NCBI GenBank assembly: GCA_965198325.1
Contig: CBDAPE010000017.1
Location: 372,001-436,000, forward strand
From: CBDAPE01 sp965198325
GTDB taxonomy: Bacteria; Pseudomonadota; Alphaproteobacteria; UBA828; JAPUJA01
Reading direction: 5' to 3'
Length of the DNA: 64,000 nt
A program made the translations under genes and the position numbers. Below are positions 1-8,317 of the stretch, in pieces. The stretch's first letter is position 1. Every line of letters begins with the position of its first letter. The notes below the pieces were generated by a model. It made no database searches. It was given only the letters and a program-made list of their open reading frames with translations, and was not told where the DNA came from.

Positions 1-2
1 CC

Positions 3-776
3 GATGGATTCCCATCCGACCCAGGCACTACTTACATGTACACGGGGCTGGATGGCGAACGCTCAAAATCGGTCGAAGGCACTTTTGACGGTGTTCCGGG
101 TCAATTCACGTGCATAACAACAGCCTGCACAGTAATGGCTGACGGTATGGGTGATTTGGCAACATCGGAAGGCTGGAGGTTCACTCCGAATTCGCCGAAT
201 ACGGCCACGTTCAAGGATCCGGACGTGAGCTACGCATACTTCGGTTGGTGGCTGAACAAGCCGGAGGCCAACGACGATATGCACGATGTTGAGGTCTTCG
301 CGGGTGGCACAACGGATCATGAGACTGCCGTGACCGTCGCAATGGAAGGCAATGCGACTTATTCTGGTCCAGCTGCTGGCAAGTACGTTACGAAGAGCTA
401 CACGGCTGGCGCGCATTCGGACTCAGGCGTTGGTCATTTCACCGCGAGAGCTAATCTTACGGCGAAGTTCGGTGATGATAGTGGTCCAGAAGGCACCATC
501 GAAGGAACGGTCACAAACTTCATGCTGGACGACACGTCGCCTGTTTCCTGGTCAGTGACGCTGGAGGAAGCCACTCTCAACAACACAGCGAACTTCAACG
601 GTAATAGCGAAGTTAATTTCGGCGGAGGTCTCACGGAAGACGATGCCGGGACGTGGCAGGGTTCTTTCTATGATGCCGATGATGACGCTGCCGCCGCACC
701 GGGTACAGTTGCCGGAACGTTCGATGCTGTTACTGACGCCGCTGCAGTGATCGGCGCCTTCGGCGCTACGAAGTAG
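3..776 (+). CDS. C-terminal part of a TbpB-like beta-barrel surface protein
   Basis: The frame is open to the left edge, so this is the 3' part of a longer gene; the first internal ATG is at 36. The visible part is rich in Gly, Thr, Asn and Asp with alternating polar and hydrophobic residues. It ends in a Gly-rich strand pattern closing with VIGAFGATK, which resembles the last strands of the transferrin-binding-protein-like beta-barrel domain found in Slam-dependent surface lipoproteins. No signal peptide or lipobox can be judged because the N-terminus is missing. A strong hairpin terminator follows 27 bases after the stop. The family call rests on composition and the C-terminal motif only; another extracellular beta-rich protein is possible. 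Confidence 0.55.
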   Translation, partial: DGFPSDPGTTYMYTGLDGERSKSVEGTFDGVPGQFTCITTACTVMADGMGDLATSEGWRFTPNSPNTATFKDPDVSYAYFGWWLNKPEANDDMHDVEVFAGGTTDHETAVTVAMEGNATYSGPAAGKYVTKSYTAGAHSDSGVGHFTARANLTAKFGDDSGPEGTIEGTVTNFMLDDTSPVSWSVTLEEATLNNTANFNGNSEVNFGGGLTEDDAGTWQGSFYDADDDAAAAPGTVAGTFDAVTDAAAVIGAFGATK

Positions 777-802
777 TAAATCAGTACTCCTCTTACGGCT
801 CT

Positions 803-830
803 GGGGGCGGTCTTCGGACCGCCCCCTTTT
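803..830 (+). terminator. Rho-independent terminator after the surface protein gene
   Basis: A perfect 10-bp GC-rich stem (803-812 with 817-826) has a TTCG tetraloop and is followed by TTTT at 827-830. It lies 27 bases after the stop codon at 776 and should end that transcript before the insertion-sequence region. Confidence 0.9.
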
Positions 831-866
831 CTTGTAGAGGTGCGCGCAGATTTCCTGTTTAAATGC

Positions 867-1789
867 TCAGTTTTGTCCTCGCGCCCCTGAGCTGAGCCCG
901 TTGTCGGCGGTCAGGTCTTTGCGACGTAGCCGCTTTCCCGCCATACCGACGACGAGAGTCTTCATCTGCTCGATGGTGTCCGAGTCGCGGTCGTTGTGCC
1001 GCCGCTGAAACTCGGCCACGTAGCGGTCCAGATGCTTCGCGCTCATCTTGTTATAGGTGCCCACGTAGCCGCGCTTGAGCATCGACCAGAAGGACTCGAT
1101 CCCGTTGGTGTGAGCCTCTGGCCCCGAACGTACTCCCGGACCGAGTGCCTCACCGTCTCGTGCTCACGGGGGATGCCCTTGTACCCCTTGGCCTCGTCGG
1201 TGTACGCCTTGCCCTCGGGGGCCAGCTTCTCCACGACAAAGGCTTTTAAGGTCTCGCCGTCTGCGCTCTTGATAACCTTGGCCTCCACCTGCTTCGTAGC
1301 CCGATCCTTCGCGCCGACCACTGTGGTCTTGCCGACCGGCCCGCGCCCCGTCTTTAGGGCGGCGCGGCGCTTGGTGTTGCTCATGTTCTTGCGTCGGCCC
1401 CCGAAGTACGTCTCGTCGAACTCCACCGGCCCAGAGAACAGGCCGCACTTCGCGCGCCCCGCCTCGCGCAGCCGGTGGAGCATGAACCACGCGGCCTTCT
1501 GGCTTACGCCGATGTCGCGGTGGAGCTTGAGACTGGACACGCCCTTGAGACTGGTTAGATGCAGATAGATCGCCAGCGCCCACTTCCGGAGTGGAACCTT
1601 GCTGTCCTGTAGCACGGTGCCGATGCGCACCGAGAAGTAGGACTTACAACCTGAACACCAGTAGGGCATTCTCCGGTGCGTCGAGGGAGCGGTGTCCACG
1701 CTGCCGCAACGCGGGCAATGACGCCCGTTGGGCCATATCCGAGCCTCAAACCACTCACGCGCCGCGTCTTCGTCGGGAATCAGGTCCAT
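867..1789 (-). pseudogene. IS1595-family transposase, frameshifted
   Basis: Starting from 1789 the protein has an N-terminal zinc ribbon (CPRCG and CSGC), then the catalytic DDE core with DETYFGG and DEAKGY. The reading frame breaks near 1110-1120. The rest, with the HTNGIESFW block that carries the catalytic Glu/Asn region, continues one frame over and ends at 867. Joining the frames gives a normal-length IS1595 transposase, so a one-base indel has probably inactivated it. I found no clean terminal inverted repeat. IS21-type terminal repeats begin only 11 bases upstream of the start codon, so the element's 5' end has been lost. Confidence 0.85.
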
Positions 1790-1800
1790 GTGTCAATTGC

Positions 1801-1846
1801 GACTGAAAATTTCCCACTTTTGTCGATCGAAAATTTCTCACTTTGA
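1801..1846. repeat. IS21-type terminal direct repeats
   Basis: Two 22-bp imperfect direct repeats (1801-1822 and 1825-1846) share the core GAAAATTTC-CACTTT. Short repeated motifs of this kind form the transposase-binding ends of IS21-family elements. They lie beyond the 3' end of the istB remnant and mark the surviving right end of that broken IS21 copy. Confidence 0.7.
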
Positions 1847-1897
1847 GCGTGCGGTCGTACCCCCAGACGCAGTGTTTGGGGGGACGGACTTGGTCGA

Positions 1898-1965
1898 GCT
1901 GTGGGTAACCGGGTTGGCGCAGCGACCGCCAAGAGTCTGGCGGCGACAACCCGGTTATCCACAGC
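1898..1965. repeat. Nested inverted repeat carrying DnaA-box-like motifs
   Basis: A 19-bp inverted repeat (1898-1916 with 1947-1965, one mismatch) encloses a smaller hairpin with 6-bp arms (1926-1931 with 1938-1943). The right outer arm contains TTATCCACA at 1955-1963, a perfect match to the DnaA box consensus; the left arm carries the one-mismatch complement. It lies inside the IS21 remnant, between istB and the terminal repeats. Its job is unknown: it could be a terminator for istB, a cruciform used by the element, or a DnaA-binding site. Confidence 0.6.
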
Positions 1966-2005
1966 GGGCGGGTGTCACCGCTCCTGTCTCCGTTTGAGTC
2001 GGCGA

Positions 2006-2664
2006 TCACTCGGCGGCTCTTTTCCTGCGTCGATCCGAGCCGGACTGCAGCAGGTTCTGATGATCCTTCATCCGGTAGCTGTTGCCCCGGATGTTGACGA
2101 TATGGCAGTGGTGCACAAGGCGGTCGATGAGAGCCGCCGCCATCACCTCGTCGCCCAGCACGCCGCCCCAGTCCTCGAAACCCTTGTTCGACGTCAGCAC
2201 AGTCGACGCCTTCTCGTGCCGGGCGTTGATGAGCTGGAAGAAGAGCACGGCGCCGTCCTGGTTGACCGGCAGGTAGCCGATCTCGTCGACCACCAGCAGA
2301 GCCAGATGGGTGAGCACGCGCAGCCGCCGGGTCAGATTGCCGGCGGCCTTGGCCTCGGTGAGGGACTCGATCAGCCCCGCGAGCGTGCCGTAGTAGACGC
2401 GCCGGCCGGCCTCGACCGCCGCGATCCGCGAGGCTGATCGCCAAGTGCGTTTTCCCGACGCCTGGCGGGCCGAGCAGGATCACGTTCTCGCCGCGGTCCA
2501 GGAAGCCGAGCTCGTGCAAGCTCTCGATCTGCTCGCGCTTGATGCTGGGCTGGAAGGCGAAGTCGAACTGATCGAGCGTCTTCACAGCCGGCAGCCGCGA
2601 GGAGCGCATGGCGGTCTGGAGACGACGGTTGTTGCACAGCACGATCTGGGCGTTCAGCAACTGC
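2006..2664 (-). pseudogene. istB: IstB-like ATPase fragment of a broken IS21 element
   Basis: The minus strand encodes most of an IstB transposition helper ATPase: TLDQFDF, Walker A GPPGVGKTH, Walker B LLVVDEIGYLP, and the C-terminal GNSYRMKDH block before the stop at 2006. One extra base near 2430, just after GKTHLAISLA, shifts the frame; the next frame then reads on through VEAGRRVYYGTLAGLIESL. The N-terminus is cut at about 2660, where IS256-family sequence on the other strand begins. No istA partner remains. The gene is dead twice over, by frameshift and by 5' truncation. Confidence 0.85.
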
Positions 2665-3182
2665 TCGATGGCCTCAAGGGCTTCCCCGAGGCGATAACAA
2701 CGGTGTTCCCCGAGACCACGGTGCAGACCTGCATCGTGCATCTGATCCGCAGTTCGCTGGCGTTCGTGTCGTGGAAGGACCGAAAGAGGATCATGCCCGA
2801 TATCAAGGCGATCTACCGCGCCGAAACCGCCGAGACCGCGGCGGCCAAGCTCGACGAGTTCGAGGCCAAATGGGGCGAGCGCTATCCGGCGATCGCGCCC
2901 AGCTGGCGCCGCGCCTGGGAGCAGGTGGTGCCGATGTTCGCGTTCCCGCCGGCGATCCGCAAGATGATCTACACCACCAACGCGCTGGAGAGCCTGCACC
3001 GATCTTTGCGCAAGATCATCAAGACACGCGGTAGCTTCCCCAACGACGAGGCGGCGGTCAAGCTGTTGTTCCTGGCAATCCGCAATGCCGGTGTCGGCTG
3101 GAAACGGCCTATTGAATGGACCGCCGCAATGGGGCAGTTTGCGATCCTGTTCGAGGATCGCTTTCCGGCCTCAGCGCGCTGA
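2665..3182 (+). pseudogene. 3' portion of an IS256-family (mutator-type) transposase
   Basis: The frame begins abruptly at the DGLKGFPEAI block and runs through CIVHLIRSSL, YTTNALES and the C-terminal LFEDRF typical of IS256-family transposases. About 170 of the usual 400 residues survive, so the catalytic N-terminal half is missing. The DNA after the stop, to about 3236, contains CTTACACAGA and looks like the element's right end. It abuts the istB fragment at about 2664 and an IS3 fragment at 3237, so these elements were inserted into or deleted across each other. Confidence 0.85.
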
Positions 3183-3236
3183 GGCCGGAAACAATGTCGC
3201 CCACGGCGTCACTTACACAGACAATCGGACACACCC

Positions 3237-3706
3237 TCGTCGAGCGAAGATTGAACTCGGACAATGTCCTCCATTGTCTGACCGAGCTCTTCGTTCAACA
3301 TGGCCCGCCGGATCATATCCGTTCCGACAACGGCTCAGAGTTTACCGCTCATGCCGTCCGCGACTGGCTCGGCAGGATCGGCGTCAAGACCCTCTATATC
3401 GAGCCCGGGTCACCTTGGGAGAACGGATACAACGAGAGCTTCAACTCAAAGCTCCGGGACGAAATCCTGAACACGGAGATCTTCTCTACACTGAAGCAGG
3501 CCAAAGTGCTGATCGAACGATGGCGCCATCACTATAATACCATCCGGCCGCATAGCTCGCTCGGATACAGACCGCCGGCCCCAGAAACCATCTTGCCAAA
3601 CGTTGAGGGGCCAACCTACCCTGTTGAGGGGCTACGGGCGGCCCATCAACTTAACCCGCGCTAAACTCTAACTTAAGCGCTGGACCACTAATCGGGGGCA
3701 GGCCAC
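3237..3706 (+). pseudogene. 3' fragment of an IS3-family OrfB, near-identical to the complete copy at 61776-62245
   Basis: This encodes the C-terminal part of an IS3-family OrfB integrase (coding to 3664) with RSDNGSEF and NESFNSKLRDE, the last two acidic positions of the DDE triad. The DNA matches 61776-62245 base for base apart from two substitutions that I could see (3295 and 3662); the second creates an earlier stop here. The match ends at 3706 exactly where the complete element's right inverted repeat ends, so the left boundary at 3237 is a truncation. Confidence 0.9.
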
Positions 3707-3725
3707 CCTTACAGTTCCTATCCAG

Positions 3726-3863
3726 TTAGTCTGACAATGCCCTCTGCTCCGATACGCCGATCCGTCGGCACACCTCGCCGACAGTCTTGCCCTGCGACAG
3801 AAGCACGTCCGCTTCACGAAGATTGGGGATGATCTGCTCGACCGTAAACCGCTTCCCAGGCAT
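3726..3863 (-). pseudogene. N-terminal remnant of a second IS3-family OrfA
   Basis: From an ATG at 3863 the minus strand reads 45 codons beginning MPGKRFTVEQIIPNLREAD and continuing GKTVGEVCRRIGVSEQ. This is the helix-turn-helix N-terminus of IS3-family OrfA, here a different subtype from the copy at 61038. The match stops after GVSEQ, where the usual YRW follows in the family, and the frame ends five codons later at 3726. It abuts the end of the IS3 OrfB fragment in the opposite orientation. Confidence 0.75.
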
Positions 3864-4245
3864 CTGTTCTGTTCCCCTTCATCAGTGATCCAGATGCCGT
3901 TCTCTAACTCAGCAAATGGATCCGCTTAAGGGCGGCAGGTCAGCCTGGCCAAGAGGATTTTGGCGGTGGTATCGCAGCAGGGTTCGGTACTAGTCGGCAT
4001 GGCGGTGGTTGTATCGCCATTCGGTTTCTCCGAGATGCAGGGGGAAGGCGGGTCCGGGCAGGTTTGGGAGCCGGTCTGTCGAATTTTCCATTGGACTTCC
4101 GTTGCGAAGAGAGCGGTAGTGTGACCGTGCGGTAAGGGGCTCGCAGGCTCCGAAAGACCTCCAACACCGCCCGCCCGGTAGATGGCGCCACGCCTCCCGG
4201 GCTCTGGGCGGTGACAGCGCCGGCATGGAGCGGGCGCAGGATCAT
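3864..4245. other. Intergenic stretch with no recognised gene
   Basis: Between the IS remnants and the recombinase cassette I see no family-like reading frame on either strand. The right end must contain the promoter of the cassette. This is also where the left boundary of the recombinase element would lie, but I see no clear repeat marking it. Confidence 0.5.
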
Positions 4246-4257
4246 GGAGGTGTATAC

Positions 4258-4464
4258 ATGGCTACCGAAACCACTAAAATAGACGCCGTCTTGAAGCTGC
4301 TCGAGCGGAAACGGGGCGTCACCGTGGCGCAGCTGCAGAAGGCGACCGGGTGGCAGCCCCACAGCGTCCGTGCGGCCCTGACCGGGCTCCGCAAGAAGGA
4401 TCACGACATCCGGCGGGAGAAGAACGAAAAGGGCGTCACCGTCTACAAGACCGCCGAACGATGA
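4258..4464 (+). CDS. DUF3489-family small protein, first gene of the recombinase cassette
   Basis: This 68-residue protein matches the DUF3489 pattern: KIDAVLKLLERKRGVTVAQLQKATGW, then HSVRAALTGLRKK, then a basic tail. It is essentially a single winged-helix-like DNA-binding unit (inference). I chose the ATG at 4258 because GGAGGT sits six bases upstream (4246-4251); an upstream in-frame ATG at 4225 has no such site. The stop overlaps the next gene's start as ATGA (4461-4464), so the two are probably translationally coupled. The family is commonly found next to DUF2924 and serine recombinases in Alphaproteobacteria; its function is not established. Confidence 0.85.
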   Translation: MATETTKIDAVLKLLERKRGVTVAQLQKATGWQPHSVRAALTGLRKKDHDIRREKNEKGVTVYKTAER

Positions 4465-4904
4465 ACCGCCATGCCGACGAGGACCGGATCGCCGGGGAAC
4501 TCTCGGCGATCCCCGGTCTCACGCGCGGGGAACTGATCGGACTTTGGGAACAGGCACATGGCCGGCCGCCGCCCAAGGGCCTGAGCCGCCGCTTGCTGGA
4601 ATACAGCGCTGCCTATCGGGTGCAGGTGAAGGCGTTCGGCGGGTTGAAGCCGATGGTCCGACGAAAGTTGCGCGCCCGGGCGGCGTCCAGGAAGAGAACG
4701 TCCAAATCGACACCGGCCCCATGCCGGTCCAGGGCCCTCTCGCCCGGCACGCGCCTCGTCCGCGAATGGCACGGCGTGCCCCATACGGTAGAGGTGCTTG
4801 AGAAGGGGTTCTTCTACGACGGCAAGACCTATCGATCGCTCTCCAGAATCGCCCATGTCATCACGGGTGCCCGCTGGTCGGGTCCAAGGTTCTTCGGACT
4901 ATGA
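4461..4904 (+). CDS. DUF2924-family protein, second gene of the recombinase cassette
   Basis: The 147-residue protein has the DUF2924 layout. An N-terminal helical part contains LTRGELIGLWEQAHGRPPPKGLSRRLLEY, then comes a basic linker. The C-terminal beta-rich part reads LSPGTRLVREWHGVPHTVEVLEKGFFYDGKTYRSLSRIAHVITG, which is the most conserved section. Its start overlaps the DUF3489 stop and its own stop overlaps the recombinase start (ATGA at 4901-4904), so all three are probably one coupled message. The genomic pairing suggests an accessory role in site-specific recombination, such as directionality or DNA binding. That is inference. Confidence 0.87.
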   Translation: MNRHADEDRIAGELSAIPGLTRGELIGLWEQAHGRPPPKGLSRRLLEYSAAYRVQVKAFGGLKPMVRRKLRARAASRKRTSKSTPAPCRSRALSPGTRLVREWHGVPHTVEVLEKGFFYDGKTYRSLSRIAHVITGARWSGPRFFGL

Positions 4905-6583
4905 GCGAGCGCGTTCATTGCGCCATCTACACCCGGAAGTCCACGGAGGAGGGGCTGGAGCAGGAATTCAACAGCCTCGACGCCCAGCGCGAGGCGTGCG
5001 AGGCCTACATCCAGTCCCAGCGCGGCCAGGGCTGGGTCGTCCAGCGGAAACGCTACGACGACGGCGGGATCTCCGGCGGGACCATGGACCGCCCCGCCTT
5101 GCAGGATCTGCTGGCCGACATCGGGACGGGGGAGGTCGATCTGGTTGTCGTCTACAAGGTGGATCGCCTGACCCGCTCGCTCACGGACTTCGCCAGGATC
5201 GTCGAGACGTTCGATGCCCGCGGCGTCTCCTTCGTCTCCGTCACCCAGCAGTTCAACACCGCCAACTCGATGGGGCGCCTGACGTTGCACGTGCTGCTCT
5301 CCTTTGCCCAGTTCGAACGTGAGGTCACGGCCGAGCGTATCCGCGACAAGATCGCGGCCTCCAAGAAGAAGGGCCTGTGGATGGGTGGGCCGGTGCCCCT
5401 GGGATACGATGTCAATGACCGAAGATTGGTGGCGAACCGGATAGAGGCCGGCACCGTCAACCGGATTTTCCGACTCTATGGAGAACTCGGAACGGTCCGG
5501 CGGCTGAAAGACGAACTGGATCGCCTTGGGATCGTCACCAAGCGGCGGGTCCACAAGACCGGCAAACAGACAGGCGGGAAGCCGTTCTCACGGGGCAATC
5601 TCTACCAGCTCCTGTCCAACCCCATTTACATCGGATGCATCCCTCACAAAGGCGAGACCTATCCCGGAGAGCACGACGCCATAGTCGAGCTCGATACGTG
5701 GGAGGCAGTCCGGAACCTCTTGGCCCAAAACGCCGTTGAGCGAACCCGCAAGACCAACGTCGGAGGTTCGTTTCTCCTGACCGGGAAGGTCTTCGACGAA
5801 AACGGCGCCCCCCTCTATCTCTCCCAGGCCCATGCCCATGGCAGGCGGTACGGTTATTACATCTCCAGGCATCTGATGCATGGGGCGCACCGGAATGCCG
5901 AGGGGTGGCGTATACCCGCCAGGACGTTGGAGCATGTGGTGACGGCGTCTCTATCGGACTTGTGCCGGAGCGAGTCCCGAGTGATGGACCTCATGAACCC
6001 GGAGGAACCTGGCCTTGCCGCATTGACCGGGTTGAAGGCCCGGGCGGGCGGCCTGAGCGATCGGCTGTCGAATGGCCCACTGGAAGAACAACGCGGCATC
6101 CTGCATGCCATTATCCAACGCATCGACCTCACACCGACTTCGATCGTCTCGATCCTTCATAAAACCGCATTGGCCCGGCTTCTCGACCTCCCATACCCCG
6201 ACGATCGGAGCTGCGTTTCCATTCGTGTTCCCATCCGTCTCCGGCGCCGGGGCGTGGCAACCAAGACGATCGTCGATAGCCCCGATGCCGGGACTTGTAA
6301 CGTCGACCCCGATCTTTGCCGCCTGATCGCTCAGGCCCATTTATGGTTCGACCGGCTGGCCTCGGGCGAGGCGTGCACGGTTCGGGAAATCGCCGGGCGC
6401 GAGAAGATAAACGAGCATGAGATCACCCGGGTTCTCCATCTGGCGTTTCTGTCACCCAGAATTGTCGAGGACATTTTCAAGGGTCGGCAGGCGGAAAACG
6501 TGACCGTCTATCGGCTGAGACGTCTGTCTGCCCTGCCATTCGCCTGGCAAGAACAGGCCGAACGGCTCGAAAATCTCGGATAG
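4901..6583 (+). CDS. Large serine recombinase (resolvase/invertase superfamily)
   Basis: This 560-residue enzyme has three parts. The N-terminal resolvase domain (about 1-150) has AIYTRKSTEEG with the expected catalytic Ser of YTRKS, then DGGISGGTMDRPAL and YKVDRLTRSL. A Recombinase domain follows (about 165-290; GYDVNDRRL, LSNPIYIGCIPHKGETY). A C-terminal region (about 290-560) continues the large-serine-integrase architecture, but the usual zinc-ribbon cysteines are not obvious. Such enzymes cut and rejoin DNA at short att sites. It is coupled to DUF2924 and DUF3489 and ends 190 bases from a CAU tRNA gene. The frame is intact, so it may be active. Confidence 0.92.
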   Translation: MSERVHCAIYTRKSTEEGLEQEFNSLDAQREACEAYIQSQRGQGWVVQRKRYDDGGISGGTMDRPALQDLLADIGTGEVDLVVVYKVDRLTRSLTDFARIVETFDARGVSFVSVTQQFNTANSMGRLTLHVLLSFAQFEREVTAERIRDKIAASKKKGLWMGGPVPLGYDVNDRRLVANRIEAGTVNRIFRLYGELGTVRRLKDELDRLGIVTKRRVHKTGKQTGGKPFSRGNLYQLLSNPIYIGCIPHKGETYPGEHDAIVELDTWEAVRNLLAQNAVERTRKTNVGGSFLLTGKVFDENGAPLYLSQAHAHGRRYGYYISRHLMHGAHRNAEGWRIPARTLEHVVTASLSDLCRSESRVMDLMNPEEPGLAALTGLKARAGGLSDRLSNGPLEEQRGILHAIIQRIDLTPTSIVSILHKTALARLLDLPYPDDRSCVSIRVPIRLRRRGVATKTIVDSPDAGTCNVDPDLCRLIAQAHLWFDRLASGEACTVREIAGREKINEHEITRVLHLAFLSPRIVEDIFKGRQAENVTVYRLRRLSALPFAWQEQAERLENLG

Positions 6584-6613
6584 CCTTCCGCCGGGCTCCA
6601 TCGGGGGATCGCA

Positions 6614-6756
6614 CAGTCTGGCTACCGAAAAGGGCCACCGGAGACGCTTGCCTGCTTTCGACGATTTTGTCTCCGTTCCCGGGTCTCGACCGGGCTCCGG
6701 CCACCCCAAAGCCCCCGGAACCGCGCACTCTGCGCGGGGTCCCAGTCTGGCTACCG
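6614..6756. repeat. 14-bp direct repeats between the recombinase and the tRNA
   Basis: CAGTCTGGCTACCG occurs at 6614-6627 and again at 6743-6756, each preceded by a GGGG-containing stretch. The pair lies entirely between the recombinase stop and the 3' end of the tRNA gene. It could be part of an attachment site or a leftover of insertion. Spacing and length do not prove either. Confidence 0.5.
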
Positions 6757-6773
6757 TTTCGAATGGGAAAGAG

Positions 6774-6850
6774 TGGTGGGCTCGGCAGGACTCGAACCTG
6801 CAACAACGCCGTTATGAGCGGCGGGTTCTAACCAGTTGAACTACGAGCCC
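6774..6850 (-). tRNA. tRNA with CAU anticodon (tRNA-Ile2 or elongator tRNA-Met)
   Basis: The minus strand folds into a full cloverleaf. The acceptor stem is GGGCTCG with CGAGCCC, followed by A and an encoded CCA (6774-6776). The anticodon stem is CGCCG/CGGCG around the loop CTCATAA, and the T arm is GCAGG-TTCGAGT-CCTGC. The anticodon is CAU. The first pair is G-C, which excludes initiator tRNA. Resemblance to GCTCATAAC-type tRNAs makes Ile2 (lysidine-modified CAU) somewhat more likely than elongator Met; sequence alone does not settle it. Confidence 0.92.
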
Positions 6851-6981
6851 CACACGCGTCGCAATCCGATGATCCCGTAGGATAATCCCGTCTTATAGCG
6901 GAACCGCCATAAGTTGTCAGATTCCATGACCGCGATGCCGCCCGGGTGGATCGGGGCCCCGTCCACCTGCGGGCCGCCCCT

Positions 6982-7317
6982 TCAATGCAGCCGTGCGCCG
7001 TCGGACACGGCCCGGTCCGGCCCGATCAGCACCACCGCGCCCTCGTCGTCGGCGAAGCCCAGCACGAGACACTGGCTCATGAACGGGCCGATCTGCTTCT
7101 CCGGGAAGTTCACCACTGCACAGACCTTCCGGCCGATCAACCCGCCGGCTTCGTAATGCCGGGTGATCTGGGCCGAGCTCCTGAGCTCGCCGATCTCGGG
7201 GCCGAAGTCGATCCACAGCTTGAAGGCGGGCGTTCGGGCTTGCGCGAAGGCTTCCGCGCGCCGCACCGTGCCGACGCGAATGTCGACGGCCAGAAAGTCG
7301 TCATAGCGGATGGTCAT
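6982..7317 (-). CDS. csaA: CsaA-like tRNA-binding domain protein
   Basis: The 111-residue protein is one tRNA-binding OB-fold domain: FLAVDIRVGTVRRAE at the start, FKLWIDFGPEIGELRSSAQIT in the middle, then GRKVCAVVNFPEKQIGPFMSQ and VLGFADDEGAVVLI. That is the usual length and motif order of CsaA, a dimeric protein with tRNA-binding and export-chaperone-like activity in Bacillus. It stands alone, divergent from the SDR gene at 7513 with about 195 bases between the starts for both promoters. Confidence 0.88.
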   Translation of the reverse strand: MTIRYDDFLAVDIRVGTVRRAEAFAQARTPAFKLWIDFGPEIGELRSSAQITRHYEAGGLIGRKVCAVVNFPEKQIGPFMSQCLVLGFADDEGAVVLIGPDRAVSDGARLH

Positions 7318-7512
7318 GGCGTCTCCTCGTCGTTGCCCGTCCCGGGCCTGAAGCTCTCATTTGCGGACGGTCCTGGAATCGCGGGGGATTGAATCCAATC
7401 AGAGTGTGCGGCGTCTTGTTTGCGCGGCGGATTTCGGCGAGGATGAGCCGACAGCGGTGAACCAGCATCGCATCATCGTCCATCGAAAAATCGATCAATC
7501 GGGAGGTCACTC

Positions 7513-8298
7513 ATGGGACAACTTGCTGATAAACGGGCGTTTGTAACCGGCGCCAACAGCGGCATCGGCCAAGCCATCGCAATCGAAATGGCAAAGGAAG
7601 GCGCGAACGTCGCGGTTCACGGCCGATCCCTCGAAAAGCTGAAGGATACCATCCAGGCGATTGAAGCGGCGGGCTCCAAGGCGGTTCCCCTGGTCGCGGA
7701 TTTCGAAGACGAATCGAGCATCAAGCCGATGTGCGCCGACGCACTGCGTGAACTGGGCGGGATCGATATCGTGGTCAACAACGCCGGCATGGATCTCGGC
7801 GGATTCAACGTCGTCGATATCGACGGCGTTGGCTGGGATACGCTCTACCAGGTCAATATGAAGACCTATTTCCTGGTCAGCAAATACACCGCGCCGGCGA
7901 TGATCGAACAGAAGACCGGCGGGCGCTTCATCAATGTCGGCTCGATCGGCGGCAAGATCGCCCAGGCGGGACTGGCGCATTACAACTCCGCCAAAATGGC
8001 CGTCACCGGCTTTGGCCGCTCCTTTGCCGCGGAAGTGGGCGAGCACGGCATTACGGTCAACACGATCTGTCCCGGTTTTACCGAAACCAAGCTGAACTCG
8101 ATCATATTCAACGATATGGCCAGAGAGTCCGGCCGCCCCTACGACGAAATTCACGACGAGGAAATGCTGGGCAACATGCTCAAGATGCTGATCCTGCCCG
8201 ACGATATCGCCCATCTCGCGGTGTTTCTCGCGTCCGACAAGGCGCGGGCGATCACCGCGCAGGATATCAACGTCTGCGCTGGGGTATGCCTGTGGTAG
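7513..8298 (+). CDS. SDR-family NAD(P)-dependent oxidoreductase
   Basis: A 261-residue classical short-chain dehydrogenase with the cofactor motif TGANSGIG near residue 14, NNAG near 90, the catalytic serine in NVGSIGG and the catalytic pair YNSAK, then NTICPGFTET. The start is well supported by GGGAGGT six bases upstream of the ATG at 7513. The substrate cannot be told from sequence. The next gene, on the opposite strand, encodes a creatinase-like M24 protein and converges on it with a 19-base gap. Confidence 0.9.
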   Translation: MGQLADKRAFVTGANSGIGQAIAIEMAKEGANVAVHGRSLEKLKDTIQAIEAAGSKAVPLVADFEDESSIKPMCADALRELGGIDIVVNNAGMDLGGFNVVDIDGVGWDTLYQVNMKTYFLVSKYTAPAMIEQKTGGRFINVGSIGGKIAQAGLAHYNSAKMAVTGFGRSFAAEVGEHGITVNTICPGFTETKLNSIIFNDMARESGRPYDEIHDEEMLGNMLKMLILPDDIAHLAVFLASDKARAITAQDINVCAGVCLW

Positions 8299-8317
8299 GG
8301 CGAGTGCGCCGCACCGG

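Noticed and set aside
1755..2999. Long 414-residue minus-strand reading frame
   Set aside because: Only its middle (IstB N-terminal part) is coding-like; the ends are antisense to IS256 sequence and a shifted frame of istB.
4260..6630. GGCTACCGAAA at 4260-4270 and 6620-6630 as att repeats of the recombinase element
   Set aside because: Eleven bases, one copy lying inside the DUF3489 coding start; too short and too constrained to support a boundary.
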